Shown: positions 1 to 8,580 of the stretch, in pieces
Numbering within the stretch: the first letter of the stretch is position 1
Layout: every line of letters begins with the position of its first letter
Assembly (NCBI RefSeq): GCF_018141445.1
Contig: NZ_CP058649.1
Span: forward strand, 4,049,001 to 4,113,000
Source: Vallitalea pronyensis
GTDB lineage: Bacteria; Bacillota; Clostridia; Lachnospirales; Vallitaleaceae
DNA length: 64,000 nt
Direction of reading: 5' to 3'
The notes under the pieces: generated by a model
The model's input: the letters and a program-made list of their open reading frames with translations, nothing else
What the model was told of the DNA's origin: nothing
Databases searched by the model: none
Program-made: the position numbers and the translations under genes

Positions 1-760
1 GATCCGCTATGACCTTATCAAATGTATTATCTTCATAAGGTAACTCTTCAGCATCACCTAAGTGAAATTGAAACACCTTCCCATCGTCTTTTAAATTCAT
101 CCGTGCATGATTCAGCACCTCTTCTGATATGTCCATTAAAGAGACCTTCATATTATCATGTAAGCGCTGACTATTATAAGACCATAGTTTCGCTTCCCCA
201 CAACCTACATCAAGTATGTGACAGTTTTTCATATACCCTAATTGGTCGTATAGCCACTTACGCCAACCATAATTATTGGTACTGAATCTTTCGTGAATAC
301 GCATACAATCATTTTGCTTGGGTAGTTTACGAGAATCAGCTATCCAATCTTTTTCCATATGAATGACCTGTATGATATCGTTAAATTTCTCCCATTGAAA
401 GTCTTGTTCATCATCTTCCAACATCTTGCTTGTTTCATTTATCGCATCAATAACCATGTTAATGTGTTGTTTTTTTTCATATAAGATCTGTTTCTGCATA
501 CGCAGTGTATCGTTGATACTGGTCTCTGGTGACGCCATGACATCTTTAATCTCTGCTAATGAAAACCCTACAAATTTTAACGTCATGATTTTCTGAAGTT
601 TTTGAAAGTCTGAATCACTATATAATCGATGCCCCAAGTCATTATGTGTGGTTGGTTGCAACATATTAATGTTGTCATAATAACGTAGGGTACGGATGGT
701 TACTCCTGCTTTTTTCGCAAATTCTCCTACGGTATAGGTCTTTGGTTGTTTAACCAACAT
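1..760 (-). CDS. MerR-family regulator fused to a SAM methyltransferase domain (3' end cut by window edge)
   Basis: The minus-strand frame is open from an ATG at 760 to the window edge (253 codons seen). Residues about 8-75 are a MerR winged helix (YTVGEFAKKAGVTIRTLRYY), followed by a helical dimerisation stretch. From about residue 190 there is a class I SAM-methyltransferase motif I (ILDVGCGEAKLW) and later a post-I DxSEE region and LPYEDNTFDKV. The start follows GGAGGTGGTAG. Known: MerR proteins sense a ligand and twist promoters with long spacers; here a methyltransferase domain sits where an effector domain would be. Inference: it controls itself and the upstream isomerase gene through the matching dyads at 791-805 and 1683-1697. 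The substrate is unknown and the C-terminus is outside the window. Confidence 0.85.
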   Translation of the reverse strand, partial: MLVKQPKTYTVGEFAKKAGVTIRTLRYYDNINMLQPTTHNDLGHRLYSDSDFQKLQKIMTLKFVGFSLAEIKDVMASPETSINDTLRMQKQILYEKKQHINMVIDAINETSKMLEDDEQDFQWEKFNDIIQVIHMEKDWIADSRKLPKQNDCMRIHERFSTNNYGWRKWLYDQLGYMKNCHILDVGCGEAKLWSYNSQRLHDNMKVSLMDISEEVLNHARMNLKDDGKVFQFHLGDAEELPYEDNTFDKVIAD

Positions 761-780
761 CTACCACCTCCATTAACCAC

Positions 781-811
781 ATTATAGCACGTAACGTAAC
801 GTCATGTTCAA
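781..811 (-). promoter_or_regulatory. MerR-type promoter of the MerR/methyltransferase gene
   Basis: On the minus strand, -35 TTGAAC (806-811) and -10 TATAAT (781-786) are separated by a 19-bp spacer instead of 17. The spacer holds an imperfect dyad, ATGACG-TTA-CGTTAC (791-805). Long spacers with a central dyad are the hallmark of MerR-activated promoters. The site lies 21 bp upstream of the MerR gene, so autoregulation is likely. Confidence 0.75.
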
Positions 812-830
812 GGGGTCAATGTAAATAAAT

Positions 831-1631
831 CTATTGGCTATTGAACATACTATCTTCTATGAAGGTTATGCAACGTCTTAGCACATGAACAGCTTCATCA
901 TAATCTTGTATATACTGCCGCTCTTTGTTATCAAAATCCAACTCTAATGTAATGGGACCTTCATAGCCATCTGATACTAAGTATTGTATGAATGCCTTAA
1001 TGGGTTGATTCCCTTTCCCTAGCGCTAAATGCTCTCGCCCATCTTGGCAATCACTTAAATGAATGTTCTTGATATGGGGCTTCATCCCTTTATAACCTTC
1101 AATGATATCGTATCCAAAAGATGACCAATGAGACGTATCAAAAGTCACGGCGTATTGATGTTCGGAAATGAACGCTTTAAATGCCTTTTTATCGGATGTA
1201 AAACTATGGACTGGCAGCTTTGGCATATTTTCTGTACAGAGGGTATAGGCCTCTCCGTGACCATAACGTTTAAAGTTCTGTCTATAGACATCATCAACAT
1301 TCTTTATGTCATCACCTTGACCTGTCAGGACAGAATGGGATATGATGATGTCTGCCCCAAGCCTGTCAGCATATGCAATGCATTTTTCAATCCAATAGGC
1401 TTCACTTTCCCCTCGCACCTCCCGCACAAAAAAGATGGGGGTGTGTATGCTGATTACTTGTAAATGACGGGCCTCAACTGCTTCTACAATGTCATCTATT
1501 GGCACCTGAATAAAAGACTGATTCATAAAGAGCTCAATATGTTTGCACCCTGTTTCGGCTATAATGTCCAGAATTTCTGTGTAACTTTTGGTATAAGAAA
1601 AACCTGTAGATATGGATATGGTCATCATCAT
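831..1631 (-). CDS. Sugar phosphate isomerase/epimerase-like TIM-barrel protein
   Basis: A 266-residue protein of the AP-endonuclease-2/xylose-isomerase-like barrel superfamily. Visible barrel motifs are an N-terminal ISTGFSY strand, HIELFMN, VISIHTPIFF, IIISHSVLTGQ, TENMPKL, VTFDTSHWSSFG, IKNIHLSDCQ and ITLELDF. The Glu, Asp, His and Glu residues at these strand ends are the usual divalent-metal ligands. Three ATGs stand in a row; AGGAG is only 2 nt from the first and 8 nt from the third, so translation may really start at 1625. The gene is transcribed with the MerR/methyltransferase gene downstream and has its own MerR-type promoter. Substrate cannot be read from sequence. Confidence 0.8.
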   Translation of the reverse strand: MMMTISISTGFSYTKSYTEILDIIAETGCKHIELFMNQSFIQVPIDDIVEAVEARHLQVISIHTPIFFVREVRGESEAYWIEKCIAYADRLGADIIISHSVLTGQGDDIKNVDDVYRQNFKRYGHGEAYTLCTENMPKLPVHSFTSDKKAFKAFISEHQYAVTFDTSHWSSFGYDIIEGYKGMKPHIKNIHLSDCQDGREHLALGKGNQPIKAFIQYLVSDGYEGPITLELDFDNKERQYIQDYDEAVHVLRRCITFIEDSMFNSQ

Positions 1632-1672
1632 CTCTCCTCACGCTAAAAAATTAGTTATCTTTCTTCATGATG

Positions 1673-1703
1673 AGTATACATGATGACGTTGCGTCATGAG
1701 CAA
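1673..1703 (-). promoter_or_regulatory. MerR-type promoter with perfect dyad, upstream of the isomerase gene
   Basis: Minus-strand -35 TTGCTC (1698-1703) and -10 TATACT (1673-1678) are separated by 19 bp. The spacer contains a perfect 6-bp inverted repeat, ATGACG-TTG-CGTCAT (1683-1697 on the plus strand). The same half-site ATGACG occurs in the promoter at 781-811. This is direct sequence evidence that both genes answer to the same MerR protein. Confidence 0.78.
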
Positions 1704-1716
1704 GGCTTTTTTTCAT

Positions 1717-3912
1717 TCACATGATTCTGTTGGTGTATTTGTACCAGGTATACGTTAAGTTATTGAATCGGATTTTCGCTATATCTTTGAGATGACCATA
1801 CATACTTTCAAGAAAATCTATATCATCCTTCTGGATTTCCTCCTCTGTGTACATGATTTTTTCAAGTATACATGCACCTTTTATTAATCCAATACTTTTA
1901 TTCTCTAAATAATCTTCTGCATCCTGCAAATAGAGGCTGATTGAATCAGATGGTTGCCTGGGTTGATAGAGCAGGTCTAATAGTACTGTTATCCTATCAT
2001 ATAACATGATGAATTGTTCTTTATGATTCGATTGTCGATACTTTCTCCTTAGATGAACATGCTTTATAATTGGAAGCCATAATACAATAATGCCTATGAT
2101 TAACATCACATAAAACATCACCTTTTTTGTTGATGGGTGAATGTGATACGTATCCGTTTCTAAATCTGAATCATTGGTTGTATCTATCTCGTTGGATTGA
2201 TAACCATTGGCATATTGGTGAAACACATCATAATAAGCACCTGTGGGTTCAAAAGTAAGCCATCCAAACCCTTCAAAATATACTTCAACCCAGGCATGGG
2301 CATCTGTATCACGTACATAATACGTCTGAACACCATAATCTAAGGATGTTGTCTCATCCATCAACTCTTCATAATAGGCATCTGAGTAATATGCTAAATC
2401 ATCTACTGGAACCGTATAAGGTAATTTATAACCTGTCACGTATCTTGCTGGTAATCCCAATGCCTTTACCATAACCACCATCGCTGATGCATAGTGGGTA
2501 CAGAACCCTTCTTTTGATTCAAAAAGAAAATAATCCACTATACCCATATCACCATAGGGCAAATCAGGTTCTAGGGTATAGGTGTAGCTTTGTGATAGGT
2601 AAGTTTCTATGGCTCTCACTTTATCAATATCTGCTTCATACCCATGGGTTATACCTTCTGTGAGTTCCAATACCCTATCAGTTAAGTTGGATGGAAGGGC
2701 TGTATATTGTCGATATATTTCATTTGCTCGTTGAACATATTCCATGGTATCTTTTTCATTTAATTGCTTGTATAACCCTTTTTTACTTTTACGAAGTAAC
2801 GCTATAAATTCTGGGTTATCGTATTGAGGTTGCTCATACTGAATCTTATATGTATATCCCTCGTCAGCATGGTCTACTTCTTCCAGTTTAACGGTGTTTA
2901 AATGGGTAAATAATCTGTCTGTTGCTATATTTTTAGGCCTTATGATAGCCGAAGAAGGCCTGAGATAATGATTCATTTCAATCTCTTCCCCAAATAATAA
3001 CCTTAAGCCTTGTCTATTTTCTTGAACATTCTTCTCTTCTAGTATAGGTTGCTTGCCATCATGCCAAGTGGAACCATTTAACGTATGATACACCATACCT
3101 CTTAAATAAATGATATCATCCGTTTCCACTGTCATCATAAGTGTTTCATCATGATAAGGCTTATCATGAAGGTCTGAAACGGTTGTGTCTTGATCCACAT
3201 AGGAACTGTTTTCAGATTTTGCCATAAACACATCTTGGATATCTGATAGGACATCATCAATCCAGTCTAATGGATTTGTTTTATTTTGTGATAGTAGAAC
3301 ACTAGAAGTGATTAACAGGATACCAATCACCGTAACACTTGCCCAACTTAGGATTTTTCTTACATGACTTTTATCCTTCCAGCGAATATACCTCAATATA
3401 TAGCTCTCAAGATAATACAACACACTTATAAAACAGAAAAAGAAAAAACCAATTGTACTATAGGCAAGGCCAGCAATCTCAACCCATAAAAAATAAAGCA
3501 AAACTACGCCTATGATAACCTGCGGTTTATAGACTTTAATTGTAAAAATATGTACGATGAAGGTAACAAGAAGGGATAAGAAGATAACAGGAAAAATAAC
3601 ATATTCTTGCGATAAGTAATAATCGGATACCATAACAGATTTATACAATTCTTGAAAAATAATAGCTCCACGTTGAACAATATCCCATTGAAACCTATAA
3701 CTTAGAATAAAAACCGCTATAACAGACACGCTGAATAAACCCAGTACTGTCACCAAAAAAAGTTTTTTACGATACTGGCTTATACAATGAACCAAAAAAC
3801 ATCCCAATGTAATGAAGCAAATATATGGTATGGGATATCCATAATATAGTGAATCATTTAAGGATAGTAGAATGCTGACACTCAAACAATAACTCATCAT
3901 ATACTGGGCCAT
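1717..3912 (-). CDS. TgpA-like membrane protein with extracytoplasmic transglutaminase domain
   Basis: A 731-residue protein. Residues 1-205 carry several hydrophobic segments (about six), then an extracytoplasmic region with a transglutaminase-like core: Cys471 in EGFCTHYASAM, His539 in DAHAWVEVYF and an acidic third position in FEPT (Glu555, where many relatives have Asp). One more membrane segment lies near residue 610 (VMFYVMLIIGIIVLWLPII), followed by a cytoplasmic DUF4129-like tail. This is the TgpA/DUF3488 architecture. It is third in a moxR-DUF58-transglutaminase operon, 44 bp after the DUF58 gene, with GGAGG before the ATG. In known cases this trio is membrane- or envelope-linked, but its substrate is generally unknown. 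Confidence 0.88.
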   Translation of the reverse strand: MAQYMMSYCLSVSILLSLNDSLYYGYPIPYICFITLGCFLVHCISQYRKKLFLVTVLGLFSVSVIAVFILSYRFQWDIVQRGAIIFQELYKSVMVSDYYLSQEYVIFPVIFLSLLVTFIVHIFTIKVYKPQVIIGVVLLYFLWVEIAGLAYSTIGFFFFCFISVLYYLESYILRYIRWKDKSHVRKILSWASVTVIGILLITSSVLLSQNKTNPLDWIDDVLSDIQDVFMAKSENSSYVDQDTTVSDLHDKPYHDETLMMTVETDDIIYLRGMVYHTLNGSTWHDGKQPILEEKNVQENRQGLRLLFGEEIEMNHYLRPSSAIIRPKNIATDRLFTHLNTVKLEEVDHADEGYTYKIQYEQPQYDNPEFIALLRKSKKGLYKQLNEKDTMEYVQRANEIYRQYTALPSNLTDRVLELTEGITHGYEADIDKVRAIETYLSQSYTYTLEPDLPYGDMGIVDYFLFESKEGFCTHYASAMVVMVKALGLPARYVTGYKLPYTVPVDDLAYYSDAYYEELMDETTSLDYGVQTYYVRDTDAHAWVEVYFEGFGWLTFEPTGAYYDVFHQYANGYQSNEIDTTNDSDLETDTYHIHPSTKKVMFYVMLIIGIIVLWLPIIKHVHLRRKYRQSNHKEQFIMLYDRITVLLDLLYQPRQPSDSISLYLQDAEDYLENKSIGLIKGACILEKIMYTEEEIQKDDIDFLESMYGHLKDIAKIRFNNLTYTWYKYTNRIM

Positions 3913-3956
3913 AAATCATACCTCCATTAAAGCTTACGACACGAACTGCACCATGA

Positions 3957-5132
3957 CTAAGGTAAGTAATGCTTGATGATTAATCCTTTTTCTTGCATAT
4001 CATTAACCAATTGATATTTCTTTTCTTTTTCCTCATAGGGTTGTGATTGATCCATGATATAATGGACGCATACATTGATGTCACTTTTGTTCATGGCAAT
4101 AAGTTTTGATAACAGATCTTTTGATAAATCAAATGTAAATAGATGTAGCATACCTGGATGATCACCTCGACGTTTTTCTGTTATCACTTTTTGAATGGAA
4201 CTTGTCATAGAGCTGTCCATTGCATATTTTACCTTGGCAAGTTCCTTGTAAAAAACACTGAAATCCTTAGGTTTTACTGCCAAGAGGTCATAATGCTTTA
4301 AATCATGGTAGAGTAATCGTGTGGGAATCCAGTGATCCAAAAATACTTTTACATGACCTACTACAAGTTCAATGCAATAATCTTCCAAAAACAATTGTCG
4401 TTCCTTAGGAACATCCAAACTTTTTGTATCTAATAATATAATGGCTTTCTTCTTAATTTCCTCTTTTTTGGTTTTCATCATCCATTGCTGCATTTTAGCA
4501 CTTATTTTCCAATGAATATTTTTCTTCGTATCACCCTGTTGATAAGGTCTGATTTCGGATAAACTATAAGCATCTTGTAAAACTAAACGATTCCAATTGT
4601 TATGTTGTTCCTGGGATTCTGTTAAAAAATCAATCTGCATGGCTACAATATGCGGGTATACCATAATTTTAATAGGCTCAACACCTCGAAATCTTAGTGC
4701 AAATAATTTAAATGGGTCTTGTATCATAACACTATCTATTCCAAGTAAAAAGGCTCCTCTATACTTACAATGTAGGGAATAAGTAAAGGTTTGCTTTGAA
4801 TTGGGTACTAAGATAAACATTTCTTCTTTTATGGCTTGTGTAAACAAAAGGGAGCTTCCTATGAGTTTTAGTGCCATAGGAGGAAATAAAAAAGGTGAAT
4901 CATTATAAATAGCACATGTCAACTGAACAGAGTTCCCTTTTAGCACATGTCTGGAATCTATATCTTGTTGAACTTTAAACACACCATAGGCAAAACATGT
5001 GTAGAGTAATGAACATATAGGCATGATGAGAAGCATATAGAATATAACTGCTGATATGGTTCCTGGTACTGTATAGACAAAAAGACTTGATAGGATGAGT
5101 AATATCACATACCGTCTTCTATTTTTTTTCAT
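3957..5132 (-). CDS. DUF58 (vWA-like) membrane-anchored protein
   Basis: A 391-residue protein with two N-terminal membrane helices (about residues 8-50), a beta-rich middle, and the DUF58 signature around YQQGDTKKNIHWKISAK (near residues 198-214). The C-terminal part has a von Willebrand A-like fold (KKAIILLDTKS). It overlaps the moxR gene by 14 bp, a sign of translational coupling. Known: DUF58 proteins regularly accompany MoxR ATPases and may act as their vWA-type partner. The molecular role here is inferred from context only. Confidence 0.88.
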   Translation of the reverse strand: MKKNRRRYVILLILSSLFVYTVPGTISAVIFYMLLIMPICSLLYTCFAYGVFKVQQDIDSRHVLKGNSVQLTCAIYNDSPFLFPPMALKLIGSSLLFTQAIKEEMFILVPNSKQTFTYSLHCKYRGAFLLGIDSVMIQDPFKLFALRFRGVEPIKIMVYPHIVAMQIDFLTESQEQHNNWNRLVLQDAYSLSEIRPYQQGDTKKNIHWKISAKMQQWMMKTKKEEIKKKAIILLDTKSLDVPKERQLFLEDYCIELVVGHVKVFLDHWIPTRLLYHDLKHYDLLAVKPKDFSVFYKELAKVKYAMDSSMTSSIQKVITEKRRGDHPGMLHLFTFDLSKDLLSKLIAMNKSDINVCVHYIMDQSQPYEEKEKKYQLVNDMQEKGLIIKHYLP

Positions 5133-6075
5133 ATTGCATCACCGGAATAGGCACTTTTCTAATAATCTCTTTTAGAACTTGCTCCTCATTTCCCCTTGCC
5201 TCTACAACTTGTTGTTTCATCACCAGCCGATGAGCCGTTACAGGAATGAAAAATTTCTTGATATCATCAGGCACCACATAGTTTCTTCCCGAATACGCTG
5301 CCCATACTTTAGCTGCAAACATAAGATGAAGTGCACATCTTGGACTGGCTCCTAATGCTATATCTCCATGCCTTCTGGTTTCATTAACCACATGCAATAT
5401 GTACTCAACCAATGCTTCACATATATAGATATCTTTTACTTTTTCTTGTATTTCAATTATTTCTTCTATTTCTACCACAGGTGATAAATGTTGAATGGGA
5501 TTGTTTTTTTCATAAATCCGCATGATCTGTTTTGCCGTTTCTTGTGAAGGATAACCTATCTGTGTTTTAATGAAAAAACGGTCAAGTTGTGCTTCTGGCA
5601 AAGGATAGGTACCTACATAGCCCATTGGATTTTGTGTGGCTATGACCATAAATGGCTTAGGTAACTCATATGTATGACCATCCACCGTTACTTTACCCTC
5701 TTCCATTGCTTCCAAAAGGCTTGATTGTGTCTTTGGAGAGGTTCGATTAATCTCATCTGCAAGGATAATATGACTCATAACCACACCTTCATAATAACTA
5801 AAATCATTGATTTTTTGATTATACATCGAAAATCCAGTTATATCCGCAGGCATTACATCAGGCGTAAATTGTATTCTTTTATAAGATCCATGAATTGATT
5901 TTGCAAGTGCCGCTGCTACAGTTGTTTTACCCATTCCCGGAATATCTTCAATCAACACATGTCCCCCGCAAATCAATGCTAGAACAAGCATTTCCACCAC
6001 TTCTGTCTTACCGATGAATACTGTTTCAATATTGCTAATGATACGGCTCATTTTCTCATGTATGTACTTCATCAT
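5119..6075 (-). CDS. MoxR-family AAA+ ATPase
   Basis: About 318 residues. It has Walker A in IEDIPGMGKTTVAAAL, Walker B in HIILADEINRTSPKTQSSLLEAM, sensor 1 in FMVIATQNPMGYVGTYPLPEAQLDRF, and a C-terminal lid domain with GASPRCALHLMFAAKVWA. These are the diagnostic MoxR blocks. The open frame begins with GTG at 6081, but AGGAGG (6083-6088) is 7 nt from the ATG at 6075, which I take as the start. First gene of the operon with the DUF58 and transglutaminase proteins. MoxR ATPases act as chaperones that assemble or activate partner proteins. Confidence 0.93.
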   Translation of the reverse strand: MMKYIHEKMSRIISNIETVFIGKTEVVEMLVLALICGGHVLIEDIPGMGKTTVAAALAKSIHGSYKRIQFTPDVMPADITGFSMYNQKINDFSYYEGVVMSHIILADEINRTSPKTQSSLLEAMEEGKVTVDGHTYELPKPFMVIATQNPMGYVGTYPLPEAQLDRFFIKTQIGYPSQETAKQIMRIYEKNNPIQHLSPVVEIEEIIEIQEKVKDIYICEALVEYILHVVNETRRHGDIALGASPRCALHLMFAAKVWAAYSGRNYVVPDDIKKFFIPVTAHRLVMKQQVVEARGNEEQVLKEIIRKVPIPVMQYEKK

Positions 6076-6123
6076 CTTCACGCCTCCTTATATAGGGTTT
6101 GCATTAAATCAACACTTATCTTC

Positions 6124-6153
6124 ATTATACTATATATAATTAATAATTTGTAA
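6124..6153 (-). promoter_or_regulatory. Sigma-A-type promoter of the moxR operon
   Basis: Minus strand: TTACAA (6148-6153), 18-bp spacer, then TATAAT (6124-6129), about 50 bp before the moxR start. The -10 is perfect and the -35 matches 4 of 6. Confidence 0.55.
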
Positions 6154-6159
6154 TAAAAA

Positions 6160-6191
6160 AACTAATACACCACCCACACACATGTATTAGT
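6160..6191 (-). terminator. Rho-independent terminator after the DMT transporter gene
   Basis: A 9-bp perfect stem (ACTAATACA 6161-6169 / TGTATTAGT 6183-6191) is followed on the minus strand by a run of seven T. It sits between the end of the DMT gene at 6240 and the moxR promoter, separating the two units. Confidence 0.75.
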
Positions 6192-6239
6192 CCTTATTTC
6201 ATATTCCTACTTATGAATGCTGGTACATATTCATATGAA

Positions 6240-6668
6240 TTAATCCCACTGAAATATAACAATCCCTACTACCATGATCCCCACACCAATGGCTTTCTTC
6301 CACTCAAACCCTATCTGCTCCGTACCAAATATGCCAAGTAACTCAATGGTGTATGCAACCAGTAACTGTGCAATGAGAATGAGCATAACAGCATAGCATG
6401 GCCCAAGGGTTGCCATCCCTTTTACTACCGTAAAGATAATGAAAGCACCAAGTATACCTCCCGTTAGATACCATTTGCTGCTGGCTTTAAATAAATCATT
6501 AAAACTGTCCCTACCACTAAAAAACCAAGCAATCAGACATACTGCAAAACCTGTAATCTGGACAAAAGAATTGGTTACCCAAATGGAGGAACTTTCTGTT
6601 ACCCTTGTATTAAATACGCCTTGTATACTCATTAATGCCCCTGAAATAATTGATGCAATAACACCCAT
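6240..6668 (-). CDS. Small DMT-superfamily transporter (DUF606/YdcZ-like)
   Basis: A 142-residue protein with about five hydrophobic segments. It opens with MGVIASIISGALMSIQGVFN, typical of DUF606 half-size drug/metabolite transporters, and ends in a helix (AIGVGIMVVGIVIFQW). Family members are about 140-150 residues, so it is full length. TTGGAG lies 9 nt before the ATG. It stands alone with a downstream terminator. Many relatives work as homodimers or as adjacent pairs; no partner is seen here. Substrate unknown. Confidence 0.85.
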   Translation of the reverse strand: MGVIASIISGALMSIQGVFNTRVTESSSIWVTNSFVQITGFAVCLIAWFFSGRDSFNDLFKASSKWYLTGGILGAFIIFTVVKGMATLGPCYAVMLILIAQLLVAYTIELLGIFGTEQIGFEWKKAIGVGIMVVGIVIFQWD

Positions 6669-6799
6669 GTCTCTATCTCCAATCTATCCTATAAGGATAC
6701 CTGCTAGCTCACATCGTTTATTGTTATTATGCACCGATGATTCAATCTTATTCCATTTCCACCTTTAATGCTATATGCAACCGTTCTTTTAACATGAAT

Positions 6800-6840
6800 A
6801 AACGTCCAGCCTTAATCCTAATAACTAAGACTGGACGTTT
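6800..6840. terminator. Perfect 10-bp stem-loop in the gap between clostripain and DMT genes
   Basis: AAACGTCCAG (6800-6809) pairs perfectly with CTGGACGTTT (6831-6840), with a further CTTA/TAAG inner stem. Neither side has a strong T run: the plus side reads TTTCATATAATCTTTT. It lies 88 bp beyond the stop of the clostripain gene, between two leftward genes, so it may end a transcript or shape a leader; the function is uncertain. Confidence 0.4.
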
Positions 6841-6927
6841 CATATAATCTTTTCAATACTTTCACTTAAATGATTAATTGCTATACGTAGGTAATCATGT
6901 AATTATTCTGATAATTACATGTATGCA

Positions 6928-8481
6928 TTACCATTGATAACCATTTAATCCTCCATCAGCACTATTACTAGTATCGTACCAAAAATCTAGCAGTTCAAAC
7001 CAATTCCCTACTTCATTGATGGCAGTATTTAAACCATCTTCACACCATTTAATTTTACCATAATAGTTCCCTGCACCCATACTAATTGTCGTATCAAGTG
7101 GGTGATACCACCACTGCTGACTCCAATGGCGCACTTGAACATACTTTTGAGCTGTACTATCGTATATCCAATTATTGTTATCTCCTTTTGGGAAAAAGAT
7201 GGATACACCATTTTTTGAATCTGTAAACCCATTGAACTTACTACCTGCAAATGAATACACAACCAGATTATCTATCGCTGTCATAACCGCTGACGCTTTA
7301 TCCCGAATAGCTTGACTATAGTTTTGGTCATCTTCGTTTGTTTTTTTAGCTAAATCATATAAATCAAAGAAGGGATAATTTATTTGCTCATTTGAACTAA
7401 ATGGACGATAGTAATGGATGATCGTTGGTGCTGTTATGTTACCCCTTATGTTTTCAAGATTACTATTTTCTGAATATAATGCTTTTGCAAATGCATCAAC
7501 AGATGTTTTTACATTGGCTGCACCAGATAAATCGTAACAGCTTAACTGTTGGTCATTTCGTGCTGACGTACTGTCTCGCTGTTCTTCTACAATAATACCA
7601 CCTAGCTGTAACATGGTGATTGAGTGGGGTGAATAATAATTCTCTTGCCCTCCCATGGTTAAGTCATTTTCACCATTATGGGTATCACTGGTTACTTTTA
7701 TTCTTTCAAGAATGTTATCGTATCGCCATCCATTCCCCCATTCTGTAGGTGCAGAAGCAACCATGACTTGAGCTTCAAAGCCCCCATTTCCTGGGCGATA
7801 TTGGTATGCAATCTCTGCTGAGCCCATAAGGCAAGCATCATACCCTAGAAGGTCTACTGAATGGCTTGATCCTAATACATCGGATATTTCTCCTGTATAC
7901 AGCGTATCATGACCATTGGTATCATCCCAACACACAGCCCTATTTAGATGGTTTGTTTCAGAATCCTCTTCTGTCCGAACTCCGCCACCATGATTTGCCA
8001 TAATCAAAGCATACTGACGAGCTCCATAATTAGCCTTACAAAAATTAATAAATTTGGCTAGGGTATTGGCATCCCCCATATTGGCTTCAAAATTAGAAAC
8101 CGTTGTTATTTCTGGAAATTCACTACCTCCGCTGATTCTAGTTGCTTTACCTGTTTGTGCTTGTTGGTCGTAGGCTATTTCATAGAGTCTAGTATCCGTA
8201 AAATTCTCTCCTAATATGGTAGAATTACTTGAATAACTTGGAATCCTATCAACAAGAGCCACTACTTTTGTGCCTGGTTTAATGCCTGCTTTCATTTCTT
8301 CAATATCCTCTAGTAAAGCACCTTCTAGATTATTGTCAGCATCACAATAATAAATAATTGTAAGACCATTTACATCTTCAACTACTTGATTAACCTCGCT
8401 AGCAAGAACAGGTAGTGTTATGACCAAACTCAAGGCCAACAGTAGTCCAAGCACGGCGTTTTTTCTTCTATTGTACATCAT
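6928..8481 (-). CDS. Clostripain-family (C11) cysteine peptidase, secreted
   Basis: A 517-residue protein with a signal peptide (basic MMYNRRKN, hydrophobic core, cleavage near VLASE, about residue 28). The mature part starts LTIIYYCDADNNLEGALLEDIEEM, typical of clostripain-related proteins. Catalytic candidates are His164 in IMANHGGG and Cys217 in GYDACLMGSAE. The family cleaves after Arg or Lys, often after self-processing. Its start is preceded by a weak purine-rich site. It is followed on the same strand by a stem-loop region. Upstream (99 bp) is the SLH protein gene, also leftward, so the two could be co-expressed. No membrane anchor or SLH domain is visible, so the enzyme is probably released. 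Confidence 0.9.
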   Translation of the reverse strand: MMYNRRKNAVLGLLLALSLVITLPVLASEVNQVVEDVNGLTIIYYCDADNNLEGALLEDIEEMKAGIKPGTKVVALVDRIPSYSSNSTILGENFTDTRLYEIAYDQQAQTGKATRISGGSEFPEITTVSNFEANMGDANTLAKFINFCKANYGARQYALIMANHGGGVRTEEDSETNHLNRAVCWDDTNGHDTLYTGEISDVLGSSHSVDLLGYDACLMGSAEIAYQYRPGNGGFEAQVMVASAPTEWGNGWRYDNILERIKVTSDTHNGENDLTMGGQENYYSPHSITMLQLGGIIVEEQRDSTSARNDQQLSCYDLSGAANVKTSVDAFAKALYSENSNLENIRGNITAPTIIHYYRPFSSNEQINYPFFDLYDLAKKTNEDDQNYSQAIRDKASAVMTAIDNLVVYSFAGSKFNGFTDSKNGVSIFFPKGDNNNWIYDSTAQKYVQVRHWSQQWWYHPLDTTISMGAGNYYGKIKWCEDGLNTAINEVGNWFELLDFWYDTSNSADGGLNGYQW

Positions 8482-8580
8482 GAATAAACCTCATCCTTTC
8501 TTACATTACTTCATAAATTTATAAATAATCGCGATTAATTATCATCCATCTACTACTACTTATACTTCTTTAGATAAAAC

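Noticed and set aside
22..285. Plus-strand 87-codon open frame
   Set aside because: It lies opposite the open MerR/methyltransferase frame, has no ribosome site and no recognisable motif.
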